A stretch of DNA of 64,000 nt from Novosphingobium pentaromativorans US6-1 (GCF_000767465.1 NZ_CP009291.1:1116001-1180000), one strand, 5' to 3'; counted from the first letter of the stretch, positions 16,435 through 27,766 are shown. Program-made: numbers and translations. Notes: generated from the letters alone by a model not told the origin.

Positions 16435-16983
16435 TTATCCGCGAAAAGGAATCGTCCTGATTTCGCGCCACAAGCCGTCTTCCCAGGCATAGAGTCCAAA
16501 GCCGCGGAAACGGAAAGCGAAGGGCTGCAATTGGGGGGCCAGTTCGGCTTGCAGGGCCCTCGCCGCTTCGCCCGTAACCTTGTTCTGGATCGTGATGTGA
16601 AGACGCAGCGGGCGAGCGTCCTGATGCGTCAGCAGGCCATGCATGCGTTCAGCGATCACGCCGTGCAATTCGACCACCTCGGGAGACTCGAGCGCAAGCG
16701 CCGTGCCATGTCCCAGCTTCATCAGGCCGGTCATGCGAGCGCTCGGCGGCGGGCTTGCGGAGAGGTCCTTGAGGACCTGCACAAGTTCCTCCTCCACAGT
16801 GGCCGGCAGAGCGTGGAATAGCGTGACATGAGCCCGCAGGCGATTGCGTTCGGGCGGGTAGTGGGCGCGGCGCAGGCCATCGGCCCACGAGAGGACGTCG
16901 CCCGGGAGTTCGGCCGTGACCAGCAGGGGCGCGCCGGGCTTGCGCTCGGGACTAAGGGCTTGTCCGGGCAGGTTCGCGCCGAT
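16435..16983 (-). CDS. 2'-5' RNA ligase / cyclic phosphodiesterase family, apparent ATC start
   Basis: The two HxT motifs of the 2H phosphoesterase superfamily are present: AHVTLFHAL and RLHITIQNK. The frame containing both is open only to a TAG upstream and holds no ATG, GTG or TTG before the first motif. An ATC at 16983 follows AAGGAGG at an ideal five-base spacing, giving 182 residues. The GTG at 16797 would lose the first motif. Either a rare ATC start is used or a base is wrong near 16980. It lies just downstream of mltG on the same strand. The cellular substrate is unknown for most bacterial members. Confidence 0.8.
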   Translation of the reverse strand: MGANLPGQALSPERKPGAPLLVTAELPGDVLSWADGLRRAHYPPERNRLRAHVTLFHALPATVEEELVQVLKDLSASPPPSARMTGLMKLGHGTALALESPEVVELHGVIAERMHGLLTHQDARPLRLHITIQNKVTGEAARALQAELAPQLQPFAFRFRGFGLYAWEDGLWREIRTIPFRG

Positions 16984-17043
16984 GGTGGCCTCCTTGGGGT
17001 GCGCGCCGTCAGCGGCGCGGCCGGCAACCTAGCGCATCAGGCG

Positions 17044-18018
17044 TCAGAGTTCACCGCGCTGGCGACGGATCGCGAACCACTTCTTCACGTTGTCGTTATG
17101 CTCGGCCAAAGTCGCGGCGAAAGCATGGCCCCCGGTACCGTCCGCAACCATGTAGAGCGCATCGGTCCTGGCCGGATGCAACACAGCCTCGATCGAAGCG
17201 CGGCCGGGATTGGTGATCGGATGCCTGGGCAGGCCGACCATCGTGTAGGTATTGTAGTCGTTGACCGCCTGGATTTCCGACTGGAGGATGCGGCGGCCCA
17301 GCGGCTTGCCCCTGGTGATCGGGTAGATGATCGTCGGGTCCGCCTGCAAGAGCATGCCTTCGCGCAGCCGATTGGAATAGAGGCCGGCCACCATGCGCCG
17401 CTCGGAAGCCTTGCCGGTCTCCTTCTCGACGATCGAGGCGAGGATCAGAGCTTCCTCGGGCGTCTTCACCACAAGGTCCTTGCCGCGCTTGCCCCACTCC
17501 TCCTTGAGCGTGCGGGTCATCGCGGCCTGCATGCGGCGCAGAACGTCCTCCCGGCTGTCGCCCGACTGGTAGGCATAGCTGTCGGGCAGCACCGAGCCCT
17601 CTTCGGGCACCGGCACTTCGCCGGTCAGTTCCGGCGTCGCCATCAGCCGCTCCTGCACCATGATCGAGGGCATGCCCTCGGGGATGGTGACATAGCGGCG
17701 GATCACGTCATCGCTGGTGATGATGCCGAGCACCCGCGAGGGGCTGGCATGGGCGGGGATGGCGAACTCGCCGGCCTTGATGGCGCCGCCGCCGCCGAAG
17801 ATCCGCGCACGCAGCGCGAAGCCGGAAGCGGAGCGGATCACGCCCTGCTCTTCCAGCCTTTCCGCAACTGCCGTCAGGCTGGCGCCCGCAGGCACGATGA
17901 AGTTGCGGTCCTTCTCCAGAGGGCCGGAACCGAACCAGCCGCCCAGGAAGCTCCAGAGAGCCAGGAGGACGGCCGCGGCAAGCACCGCGGCCAGAACCCA
18001 TCCGCGCCGGGACATCAT
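17044..18018 (-). CDS. mltG: Endolytic transglycosylase MltG (YceG-like)
   Basis: 324 residues with one N-terminal membrane segment (WVLAAVLAAAVLLALWSFLGG), a LysM-like region (FIVPAGASLTAVAERLEEQG) and the YceG catalytic domain containing the active Glu in ASIVEKETG. The C-terminal signature (LQADPTIIYP, YNTYTMVGLPRHPITNPG) fits the family throughout. It cleaves nascent peptidoglycan and is thought to end glycan chain synthesis. It follows fabF by 28 bases, and the acpP-fabF-mltG order is common in alphaproteobacteria. Confidence 0.95.
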   Translation of the reverse strand: MMSRRGWVLAAVLAAAVLLALWSFLGGWFGSGPLEKDRNFIVPAGASLTAVAERLEEQGVIRSASGFALRARIFGGGGAIKAGEFAIPAHASPSRVLGIITSDDVIRRYVTIPEGMPSIMVQERLMATPELTGEVPVPEEGSVLPDSYAYQSGDSREDVLRRMQAAMTRTLKEEWGKRGKDLVVKTPEEALILASIVEKETGKASERRMVAGLYSNRLREGMLLQADPTIIYPITRGKPLGRRILQSEIQAVNDYNTYTMVGLPRHPITNPGRASIEAVLHPARTDALYMVADGTGGHAFAATLAEHNDNVKKWFAIRRQRGEL

Positions 18019-18046
18019 CGGCCCGTCCGCTCCATCGGCTATCGCC

Positions 18047-19309
18047 TCAGTCGATCTTGCGCATCACCAGGCTGGCGTTGGTACCGCCGAACCCGAAGCT
18101 GTTGTTGAGCACGGCGCGCACTTCGCGCTTCTTCGCGGTGTGCGGCACAAGGTCGACGCCCTGGCAGCTCTCGCTCGGGTTATCGAGGTTGAGGGTCGGC
18201 GGCACGATCTGGTCGCGCAGTGCGAGGATGCAGAAGATCGATTCCACCGCACCAGCACCGCCAAGCAGGTGCCCGATCGCCGACTTGGTCGAGCTCATCG
18301 AGACATCGTTGATGGCATCGCCGAAGAGGCGGCGCACCGCGCCAAGTTCGAGCTCGTCGCCAAGCGGGGTCGAGGTGCCGTGGGCATTGATGTAGTCGAT
18401 GTCCTTGGGCTCGACGCCTGCCTTGCGCAGCGCCATCGCCATCGAGCGGTATGCGCCCGAGCCTTCGGGATGCGGCGCGGTGACGTGGTAGGCGTCGCCC
18501 GAAAGGCCGTAGCCGATCACTTCTGCATAGATCTTGGCACCGCGGGCCTTGGCGTGCTCGTACTCCTCGAGCACGACGACGCCAGCGCCCTCACCCATGA
18601 CGAAGCCGTCGCGGGCCTGATCGTAAGGGCGGCTGGCCTTGCTCGGATCGTCGTTGAAATTGGTCGAGAGCGCGCGGGCCTGCGCAAAGCCGGCAATGCC
18701 GATCGGACAGATGGTGCTTTCCGCGCCGCCCGCCAGCATGATGTTGGCATCGCCGTCCTTGATCATGCGCGCCGCGTCGCCGATCGAATGGGCACCGGTC
18801 GAGCAGGCAGTGACGACCGCGTGGTTCGGGCCCATCAGGCCGTACTTGATCGAGACCTGACCCGAGATCAGGTTGATCAGGCGGCCGTGGACGAAGTGCG
18901 GCGAGACGCGGCTCGGGCCCTTCTCGGCCAACACGAGCGATTCGCTTTCGATGCCCGGCAGGCCGCCGATGCCCGAACCGATCGAGCAGCCGGCCATGAG
19001 GCGGGTTTCCTCATCCATGTCGGCAAGACCGGCGTCTTCGATCGCCTGGCCCGCGGCATCGATGCCGAAGACAATGAAGGGATCGACCTGACGCTGGACC
19101 TTGTGGTCGACGCGCTTGCTGGCGTCGAAGCCATATTCATGATCGGCCGGCTTCACTTCGCAGGCGATACGGCATTTCTGGTCCGAGGCATCGAACTTGG
19201 TGATCGGCCCAGCGCCGCTCTTGCCGGCGAGGATATTGGCCCAGGTGGTCTCAACATCGGCACCCAGCGGGGTGACAAGACCAAGTCCGGTAACGACGAC
19301 GCGACGCAT
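18047..19309 (-). CDS. fabF: Beta-ketoacyl-ACP synthase II
   Basis: 420 residues, full length. Catalytic triad: C169 in VVTACSTGAHS, His in INAHGTSTPLGD and His in SAIGHLLGGAGAVE. It condenses malonyl-ACP with acyl-ACP in fatty-acid elongation. Start MRRVVVTGLGLVTPLG with GGAGAG upstream. It lies between acpP, its carrier substrate, and mltG. The gap to acpP contains two copies of CAGTTGGCCG about 44 bases apart, of unknown meaning. Confidence 0.97.
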   Translation of the reverse strand: MRRVVVTGLGLVTPLGADVETTWANILAGKSGAGPITKFDASDQKCRIACEVKPADHEYGFDASKRVDHKVQRQVDPFIVFGIDAAGQAIEDAGLADMDEETRLMAGCSIGSGIGGLPGIESESLVLAEKGPSRVSPHFVHGRLINLISGQVSIKYGLMGPNHAVVTACSTGAHSIGDAARMIKDGDANIMLAGGAESTICPIGIAGFAQARALSTNFNDDPSKASRPYDQARDGFVMGEGAGVVVLEEYEHAKARGAKIYAEVIGYGLSGDAYHVTAPHPEGSGAYRSMAMALRKAGVEPKDIDYINAHGTSTPLGDELELGAVRRLFGDAINDVSMSSTKSAIGHLLGGAGAVESIFCILALRDQIVPPTLNLDNPSESCQGVDLVPHTAKKREVRAVLNNSFGFGGTNASLVMRKID

Positions 19310-19481
19310 TCATGCTCTCCAAAAATGCAGTTGGCCGGTAATGCATCTGGCCAGGGAAATTCAGTTGGCCGAAACGGCAACAGGCCCGCCCCTTAGAGGT
19401 CGAGCCTGTCGATATCAATCCGGGTTCCGGTATCCCGCCCCCTGACATCAGTCAGGGAAGCGGCGAAACCGAAGGACTGGC

Positions 19482-19718
19482 TCAGCCCTTGTTTTCTTCG
19501 ATGTACTTGATCGCATCGGAAACGGTGCTGATCTTTTCAGCAGCATCGTCCGGGATCTCAACGCCGAACTCTTCTTCGAAGGCCATGACCAGCTCGACGA
19601 TGTCGAGGCTGTCTGCGCCCAGATCGTCGATGAAGCTTGCTTCTTCGGTCACCTTGTCGGCTTCGACGCCGAGGTGCTCAACGACGATCTTCTTAACCCG
19701 ATCGGCGGTATCGCTCAT
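19482..19718 (-). CDS. acpP: Acyl carrier protein
   Basis: 78 residues, strongly acidic. The phosphopantetheine attachment serine is S37 in [19 protein letters not shown]. It carries growing acyl chains in type II fatty-acid synthesis and donates to lipid A and phospholipid enzymes. It is the first gene of the acpP-fabF-mltG group. The 210-base gap upstream to the end of aspS presumably holds its promoter; no clear consensus was recognised. Confidence 0.98.
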   Translation of the reverse strand: MSDTADRVKKIVVEHLGVEADKVTEEASFIDDLGADSLDIVELVMAFEEEFGVEIPDDAAEKISTVSDAIKYIEENKG

Positions 19719-19928
19719 TTGAATAGACCCCTTCTCAATCCGGAGGATAAAATCTCGAAAGTCGCCCTAATGACAACGAGTCGAGCTGGCAAGCCTCCCG
19801 CTGAACTTAGGAGGATGTCGGCAAGGTGACATACCCCCTGTTATCCACTGTCCAGGCGGGATTCCAGGCAATTTCCCAGGCATGGCCGTCCGGGGTCGGC
19901 CTATCCATCTCAGGCGGACGTCAGCCTA

Positions 19929-21755
<1,827 letters not shown>

Positions 21756-21971
21756 GGCGTGGTCGCGCTTCTTCTCAAGAAAACTGGTTGCAAGCGCAGC
21801 CCCCTAGAGGACTGCCGCCACGATTTCCAGATGGCGTTTGCCCTGAGCCGATTTCCGCCCTCGCCCGCAGGCCCGCAAGATGCCGGGGCGTTACCCGAAA
21901 TTAATCTCGTAACCCGAAATAAACGATTGCACTTCTATCTGCGATCCTACGGGTCATCAGGAGAGAATAAC

Positions 21972-23033
21972 ATGCTGGCCGAAATCACGATCGACGGAAT
22001 GGTCGATGAGGAATTCCGCCATGCCATCGAGGTCCTGTTGCGCGAAGGCCAGGCCGAACAGGCGGAAACCTGGCTGCGAAGCCGAATCGCCCTGGTCAGC
22101 GGCCCGGGACTTCCTCTGCCCGAACGTTTCCCGCAGATCACCTCCGCAGACCTCCTGATCACGGGATGGGAAGACATCGCCGGACGACTGGCGCACCTGG
22201 ACGCGCTGGGCGCGCCGATCACCGCCATCGGCATCGACCTCAGCGACCCGGGCCACATCGGCCTCTCGCCCGACCCTTCCGGCCTGATGCCGCCGCACGT
22301 CGAGACGCATTACTACAGCGATGACGCCTGGCCTTTCTCGCGCAGCGACCGCGCTTCGCTTCTGGGCGGCTACGTCGGCGCCGCAAGCCGCTGGACGGAT
22401 CGATTTGTCGAAGTGGACGACACGATCGGCATTGCCGGCATCGACGATCTCTACGGCGCAGTTTTCGCGCTCGAGCAGCGCTGCCGTCCCGGCGGCGACG
22501 CCAGCGAAGAGGAACGCCGCGCCTATATGCTGGGCGCCAGCTTCATCGCCGTCCTTGCCCATATCGCCGTCCGCGACACGGCCATGCGCGATGGCCTGCC
22601 GCGCCCCATGGCGGTGCTGGTCGGCAGCAACGAATCCTATCCTTTCGTCGCGGCTCCCGCCGTGGCCGCGCCCGATGCCTTCGTCTGCGAGCCGGCACTG
22701 CAGCCTGCGCCGATTGCCGGCCCCGCCGCCGATGCGGCTGGTCTCGGCTACGGCAGCTTCGCGCCCGCGACTGGCCAGCCTGCGACCGGCCCTGCGGAAC
22801 TTTTCGAGGACCACCGCCCGCTCGAGGAAACCGCTGCTCTTCTGGAGCTTCGCGAACTGGCCGATCCCGGCGTCGATCCGGGCCTCGAACCCGAAGGATG
22901 GGAACCCCCGGAAGTCCCGGCGCACACCACCGGAACGCAGTTGCGCAGGCGAATCGTCACTCCCGAAAGTATCGCCGAACTCGAAGCCTTGGAAAAACCG
23001 AGCCTCTTTCAGAGACTATTTCGTCGCAAATAG
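21972..23033 (+). CDS. Conserved-looking hypothetical protein
   Basis: 353 residues from the ATG at 21972 with AGGAG eight bases upstream. I do not recognise a family. The first 230 residues are globular and mixed (LLITGWEDIAGRLAHLD, THYYSDDAWPFSRSDR, GIAGIDDLYGAVFALEQR). Residues 230-320 are Ala/Pro/Gly-rich and probably disordered. The C-terminus is basic and amphipathic (SLFQRLFRRK). There is no signal peptide or membrane segment. It lies between the divergent aspS and rnd. Strong start signals and GC-rich codon use suggest a real gene. Confidence 0.75.
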   Translation: MLAEITIDGMVDEEFRHAIEVLLREGQAEQAETWLRSRIALVSGPGLPLPERFPQITSADLLITGWEDIAGRLAHLDALGAPITAIGIDLSDPGHIGLSPDPSGLMPPHVETHYYSDDAWPFSRSDRASLLGGYVGAASRWTDRFVEVDDTIGIAGIDDLYGAVFALEQRCRPGGDASEEERRAYMLGASFIAVLAHIAVRDTAMRDGLPRPMAVLVGSNESYPFVAAPAVAAPDAFVCEPALQPAPIAGPAADAAGLGYGSFAPATGQPATGPAELFEDHRPLEETAALLELRELADPGVDPGLEPEGWEPPEVPAHTTGTQLRRRIVTPESIAELEALEKPSLFQRLFRRK

Positions 23034-23106
23034 TGGGGGAGCCTTCCCCTAAACCTTATCCGAGAGCGTTGATCCTGCGTCCTGTTAGGCGTAACGCCGC
23101 TGTTCA

Positions 23107-24351
23107 ATGATCATTCATCCGCTCATAACCCAGACCGAAGATCTCGCTGCCCTGTGTGAACGACTGGCAAAATCCGATTTCGTCAGCGTCGACACCGAAT
23201 TCATGCGCGAGAACACCTATTGGCCCGAACTCTGCCTCGTGCAGATCGCCAATACGGAGGAAGCTGCCGCGATAGATCCGATGGCCGAAGGCCTCGACCT
23301 GTCGCCGCTGCTCGACCTGCTGACCGACAACGAGGAAGTCCTGAAGGTCTTCCACGCCGGCGGCCAGGACGTCGAGATCATCTTCAACGCCACCGGTCGC
23401 ACCCCGCACCCGATCTTCGACACCCAGATCGCAATGATGGCGATCAGCCAGTCGGAGCAGATCGGCTATTCCAACCTCGTCGAATCCTGGCTCGGCCTGA
23501 CGATCGACAAGGGCGCGCGCTTCACCGACTGGTCGCGCCGCCCGCTCACCGAGCGGCAGATCGAATATGCCATCGGCGACGTCACCCACCTTTCCAAGAT
23601 CTTCCCGAAGATCCTCAAGCGCCTGATCAAGACCGGGCGCGGGGCCTGGCTCAATCAGGAAATGGAAAAGCTCGCCGATCCGGACAATTACCGCAACGAT
23701 CCCACCCAGGCCTGGAAGCGGATCAAGGCGGCAGGGCGCAACCCGACCATGCTCGGCCGCCTCAAGGCGATCGCCGAATGGCGCGAGCATGAAGCGCAGG
23801 GCAAGAACATCCCGCGCGGCCGCATCGCCCGCGACGAAACCCTCGCCGACCTGGCCAACCACCCGCCCAAGCAGCAGTCGGACCTCGCCAAGGTGCGCGG
23901 TCTGTCGCAAGGCTGGAAGGACAACGAAATCGGCAAGCGCCTGATGGCAACGATCGCCAAGGCCCAGCCGCTTCCCGACGACGAGATGCCGCCGCGCGCA
24001 CCCCGCGGTGCTCCTCTCGGAAAGGAAGGCGCCCTGGTGGCAGACCTGCTCAAGCTGCTGGTCAAGATCCGCGCGCGCGAGATCGACGTGGCCGCCCGCC
24101 TGCTTACGCGCAGCGATGAACTCGAACTGCTCGCAGCCGGCGTGCGCAAGAACCTGCCGATCCTGCAGGGCTGGCGCTACGAGGTCTTCGGCAAGGATGC
24201 ACTGGACCTGGTAGAGGGCAAGCTGGCCTTCGCGGTCGAGAACGGCAGGCTCAAGATGACCCACGTCGATGACGAGGTGCCGCAGGAAGCGGCCACGGAA
24301 ACCGGCGAGATGGCGACGGCGGAGGACGAAGGCGGCCAGGCCACCGGATGA
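23107..24351 (+). CDS. rnd: Ribonuclease D
   Basis: 414 residues. The DEDDy 3'-5' exonuclease domain shows DTE in FVSVDTEFMREN, the second Asp in FHAGGQDVEIIF and Y-x3-D in IEYAIGDVTHL. An HRDC-like C-terminal domain follows (around residues 210-290 and in the last 100). It trims the 3' ends of tRNA precursors and other stable RNAs. It overlaps oxyR downstream by ATGA, so the two are co-translated, an arrangement seen in related bacteria. Confidence 0.95.
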   Translation: MIIHPLITQTEDLAALCERLAKSDFVSVDTEFMRENTYWPELCLVQIANTEEAAAIDPMAEGLDLSPLLDLLTDNEEVLKVFHAGGQDVEIIFNATGRTPHPIFDTQIAMMAISQSEQIGYSNLVESWLGLTIDKGARFTDWSRRPLTERQIEYAIGDVTHLSKIFPKILKRLIKTGRGAWLNQEMEKLADPDNYRNDPTQAWKRIKAAGRNPTMLGRLKAIAEWREHEAQGKNIPRGRIARDETLADLANHPPKQQSDLAKVRGLSQGWKDNEIGKRLMATIAKAQPLPDDEMPPRAPRGAPLGKEGALVADLLKLLVKIRAREIDVAARLLTRSDELELLAAGVRKNLPILQGWRYEVFGKDALDLVEGKLAFAVENGRLKMTHVDDEVPQEAATETGEMATAEDEGGQATG

Positions 24352-25244
24352 CCGTTTACCAGCCCACGCTCAAGCAGCTGCAGTATCTCGTGGCCCTGCA
24401 TGAGCATGGGCACTTCGGACGCGCAGCCGAGGCCTGCTTCGTGTCGCAATCGACGCTTTCGGCAGGCCTGCGCGATCTTGAGACGCTGCTGGACGTGACG
24501 CTGGTCGAGCGCACCAAGCGCGCGGTGCGCTTCACTCCGCTGGGCAATGCCGTCGTCGCCAAGGCCCACCGCATCCTGCGAGAGACCGAGGAGCTTTCCG
24601 AACTCGTCCAGTCGAGCGGAAAGCCGCTCTCGGGCGAAGTGCGCATGAGCGTGATCCCGACGATAGCGCCCTTTCTCCTGCCCCGGATGCTGCCCCGCCT
24701 GCGCCGCGAAAGGCCCAACCTCAAGCTGTTCCTGCGCGAGGAGCCTAGCGCAGCCGCCATCGAATCGCTTCACCACGGCCGGGCCGACTGCGTGCTGCTG
24801 GCCCTGCCCTACGCAACCGGCGAAGTGGAGAAGGAGACGATCGAACTCGACGCCTTCTACGTCGCCTTTCCGCACGACGATCCGCGCAATCCGCCAGAAG
24901 AAGTCGCTCCCGACGTCATCGACGAGAACCGGCTATTGCTGCTCGAGGACGGGCATTGCCTCAAGGACCATGCGCTGGCTGCCTGCAACCGTCCGGAGCT
25001 GCGCGCCAGCGCAACGATGATCGGTACCAGCCTGCACACGCTCGTGCAGATGGTCGATAACGGCCTCGGGCTGACGATGCTGCCGGAGATGGCGCTCGAC
25101 GCAGGCATCCTCAACGGCACCAACGTCGTGGCCCGCCCTCTCGTCTCGCCCAATGCCAACCGCGAGATCGCGCTAGTCTGGCGCAAGAATTCCCCGCGTT
25201 CGGACGAATTCCGGATGCTGGCGGACGAATTGCGGGCGGGATAG
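24348..25244 (+). CDS. oxyR: LysR-family peroxide sensor OxyR
   Basis: 298 residues. A winged helix-turn-helix (TLKQLQYLVALHEHGHFGRA region) precedes a periplasmic-binding-like sensor domain. The redox pair is present with family spacing: C204 and C213 in GHCLKDHALAAC, equivalent to C199 and C208 of the E. coli protein. Oxidation by peroxide forms a disulfide and turns on catalase and peroxidase genes. It is coupled to rnd by a 4-base overlap. No katG or ahpC lies nearby. Confidence 0.93.
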   Translation: MTVYQPTLKQLQYLVALHEHGHFGRAAEACFVSQSTLSAGLRDLETLLDVTLVERTKRAVRFTPLGNAVVAKAHRILRETEELSELVQSSGKPLSGEVRMSVIPTIAPFLLPRMLPRLRRERPNLKLFLREEPSAAAIESLHHGRADCVLLALPYATGEVEKETIELDAFYVAFPHDDPRNPPEEVAPDVIDENRLLLLEDGHCLKDHALAACNRPELRASATMIGTSLHTLVQMVDNGLGLTMLPEMALDAGILNGTNVVARPLVSPNANREIALVWRKNSPRSDEFRMLADELRAG

Positions 25245-25306
25245 TCCTCCCGGACTGCACTTTGCGATAACGCGTATGGCGACGACGGCCTGATCGGCCC
25301 GCCGCA

Positions 25307-25900
25307 TCAGTCCATGTGCTTGAGGCCGACGCGCATGTAGTCCCAGCCGGTGATGATCGTCAGCGCCGCAGCCGCCCAGAGCGTCGTCAGGCCCACGGTA
25401 TGCGGCAGGTTGATCTCGATTCCGGCGAAGGGCACGTTCCACCAGGGCATCGCTCCGCCGAGAATCAGCGCACCGAGCGAAACCATCTGGAAAGTCGTCT
25501 TCCACTTGGCGAGCTTGCTGACCGGAACCGAAACCTGAAGCGGCCCGAGGAATTCGCGCAGGCCCGACACCGCGATTTCGCGCACGAGAATGATCAGCCC
25601 GGCGATGACGTGCATGTCGCCCACATAGGGTCCGCGCAAGATGCCCTGCGCCGTCAGCACGAGGATGACTGCAGCCACCATGATCTTGTCAGCGATCGGG
25701 TCGAGGAAGATCCCCAGCTTCGATACCGTCCCGCTCGAGCGGGCGAGATACCCATCGAAATAATCGGTAATGCCCATGAGGCAGTAGAGCCCGAAGGCAA
25801 GGCCATATCCGAACTCCCACTTCGGCCACCACAAGAGAAATGCCAGAAGCGGCACGGCCAGGATGCGGGACAGCGTGAGGAGATTCGGCAATGTGAGCAT
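25307..25900 (-). CDS. pgsA: CDP-diacylglycerol-glycerol-3-phosphate 3-phosphatidyltransferase
   Basis: 197 residues with several membrane helices. The CDP-alcohol phosphotransferase motif D-G-x2-A-R-x8-G-x3-D-x3-D is complete in DYFDGYLARSSGTVSKLG followed by IFLDPIADKIM. It makes phosphatidylglycerol phosphate, the committed step to phosphatidylglycerol and cardiolipin. It converges with oxyR; the 62-base gap has only a weak GGCC hairpin. Confidence 0.95.
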   Translation of the reverse strand: MLTLPNLLTLSRILAVPLLAFLLWWPKWEFGYGLAFGLYCLMGITDYFDGYLARSSGTVSKLGIFLDPIADKIMVAAVILVLTAQGILRGPYVGDMHVIAGLIILVREIAVSGLREFLGPLQVSVPVSKLAKWKTTFQMVSLGALILGGAMPWWNVPFAGIEINLPHTVGLTTLWAAAALTIITGWDYMRVGLKHMD

Positions 25901-26021
25901 TCAGGCAATCCCCATAGCCGGGAACGCAGGAAGGAATAAAGTGCCGATCAGGGGTTGTGCCCCTCGCCCACCGCTTTAAGTGTCCGCGCACCAGAATTTG
26001 AGGCCGGTTGCAGATCAACAG

Positions 26022-27335
26022 ATGACAACTACGTCAAAACTCATTCGGGCCCGACGTTTCCTTCCGCTGTTCGTCACCCAGCTTCTCGGCGCGTTCAATG
26101 ACAACCTGTTCAAGAACGCGATGGTCCTCTACGTGGTCTACAGCGTCTACAACTCCGAGGCCGACGAGGCCCGGTTCAGCGCGCTGGCCTCTGCGATCTT
26201 CATCATTCCCTTCTTCGCGCTTTCCGCCCTGTCCGGCCAGCTTGCCGACATGCGCGACAAGGCGAAGATCATCCGCATCATCAAGTTCTGCGAAATCCTG
26301 ATCATGCTGGTGGGCGGCGCCGGACTGGCGCTCGCCTGGCAGGGCATCGGCCTGCACACCATCGCGATTCCGCTGATGCTTCTCGCGCTTTTCGCGATGG
26401 GCATACATTCGACGTTCTTCGGCCCGATCAAGTACGCCATCCTGCCGCAGCACCTGCGCGATGGCGAAGTACTCGCCGGCACCGGCCTCGTCGAGGCGGG
26501 GACCTACATCGCAGTCCTGGCCGGAACCATCGTCGCCGGCTGGATCAGCGTCGATGCCGCGGCGATCAGCGTCTTCGTGGTCGCCTGCATCGGCTATATC
26601 GCCGGGCGGCAGGTCCCGCCCGCACCGCCGATGTGCAAGCCCGAACCGCTCGACTTCCATATCTGGCGCTCCTCTATCCAGCTCGTGCGCACGACGATGC
26701 AGGACAAGCGGGTGTTCCTGGCAATCTGCGCGATCAGCTTCTTCTGGGCGATCGGCACTGTCCTGTTCATCCAGTTCCCGCCGCTTGCCAAGAATATCCT
26801 GGCTGCCAGCAAGGAAGTCGCCAGCCTGTTCCTCGTGATGTTCTCGGTCGGCGTCGCCATCGGCTCGATTGCGATCAACGCCCTGCTCAAGGGCACGGTC
26901 TCGGCCCGTTTCTCACCGCTCTCCGTGATCGGCATGGGCCTGTTCCTCTTCGCATTCGAAACCGTCTGCAGCGTCTGGACGCCCGGCGGCGCACCGGGCG
27001 AACTGATGGACGTGGCGACCTTCGTCTCGCAGCCGCTGGCAGTGCCGCTGTTGCTGACGCTGCTCGGCATCGCCGTGTGCGGCGGCATGTTCGTCGTGCC
27101 GCTCTATGCCTTCCTGACCACTTTCGTGGACAAGTCGCAGACCGCGCGCACGGTGGCCGCCAACAATATCGTCAATTCCGGCGCAATGGTGATGGGCTCG
27201 CTGCTCACCGGCCTGCTGACCCTGCTCGGGCTCGCGATCGTACAGCAATTGCTGGTCGTGGCGCTGTGCTGCGTCGCTTCAGCCTGGCTCGGCTACCTGC
27301 TGTTTCGCGCAGAAAAGGCCGCAGAAGCGGCCTGA
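26022..27335 (+). CDS. MFS transporter, LplT-like
   Basis: 437 residues from the ATG at 26022; a GTG at 25980 adds 14 residues but has no better ribosome site. About 12 membrane segments. The N-terminus FLPLFVTQLLGAFNDNLFKNAM is the signature of the LplT/Aas-associated transporter family, which flips lysophospholipid inward for re-acylation. No acyltransferase domain is fused or adjacent, so the substrate is uncertain. Its neighbour pgsA (divergent, 121 bases away) is also a phospholipid gene, consistent with a membrane-lipid role. Confidence 0.82.
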   Translation: MTTTSKLIRARRFLPLFVTQLLGAFNDNLFKNAMVLYVVYSVYNSEADEARFSALASAIFIIPFFALSALSGQLADMRDKAKIIRIIKFCEILIMLVGGAGLALAWQGIGLHTIAIPLMLLALFAMGIHSTFFGPIKYAILPQHLRDGEVLAGTGLVEAGTYIAVLAGTIVAGWISVDAAAISVFVVACIGYIAGRQVPPAPPMCKPEPLDFHIWRSSIQLVRTTMQDKRVFLAICAISFFWAIGTVLFIQFPPLAKNILAASKEVASLFLVMFSVGVAIGSIAINALLKGTVSARFSPLSVIGMGLFLFAFETVCSVWTPGGAPGELMDVATFVSQPLAVPLLLTLLGIAVCGGMFVVPLYAFLTTFVDKSQTARTVAANNIVNSGAMVMGSLLTGLLTLLGLAIVQQLLVVALCCVASAWLGYLLFRAEKAAEAA

Positions 27336-27365
27336 CATCAATCCCTTTCCCGGGAAGATCTGCCC

Positions 27366-27590
27366 TCAGGCGATAAAGACAAGCATCGCGACGAGCGATG
27401 CGCAGTAGGCCTGCAGGAAGCTCTGCCAGTCCCCGCCCGTCATCTTCCAGCGCAACCTGGCAAGGGCATTGTCCTGTTGCACCTCCTGATCCAGCGGCGC
27501 CAGGCGCACATGGGCAGGAAGCGAGCGCCGGAACGGATGCCGGGCGGCTTCATCGGTCAGGACAAGGGCGCGTCGCTTCATGGCTTTCAT
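27366..27590 (-). CDS. Small tail-anchored membrane protein, unknown
   Basis: 74 residues from the ATG at 27590 (a second Met is three codons later). The N-terminal 50 residues are basic and soluble; the last 20 (FLQAYCASLVAMLVFIA) form a single membrane segment ending exactly at the stop, a tail-anchor layout. No Shine-Dalgarno is clear; a TATACA hexamer lies about 20 bases upstream. It converges with the MFS gene, 30 bases away. No family is recognised. Confidence 0.45.
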   Translation of the reverse strand: MKAMKRRALVLTDEAARHPFRRSLPAHVRLAPLDQEVQQDNALARLRWKMTGGDWQSFLQAYCASLVAMLVFIA

Positions 27591-27707
27591 GAAGCGGAAA
27601 TTAAGACTTTGTATACTTTTGCCGCAAGCAGCTTGTCGCGCCCCTCCCAAAACGGGACGGCTCACGCGAGCGTGTGCAAGCCCGGCACAGCGCATTGGCG
27701 TACAACG

Positions 27708-27736
27708 CAAAAGGGCCGCCTTGCGGCAGCCCTTCA
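27708..27736 (-). terminator. Rho-independent terminator of the CsbD gene
   Basis: Minus strand AAGGGCTGCCGCAAGGCGGC followed by CCTTTTGCG: a stem pairing GGGC-GCCGC with GCGGC-GCCC, then TTTT. It lies 30 bases after the CsbD stop. Confidence 0.7.
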
Positions 27737-27766
27737 ACCGGTTTCCTTGCGGAACCTGCATGCGAC

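Noticed and set aside
16828..19396. Long plus-strand frames over mltG and fabF
   Set aside because: Antisense shadows of clearly recognised genes.
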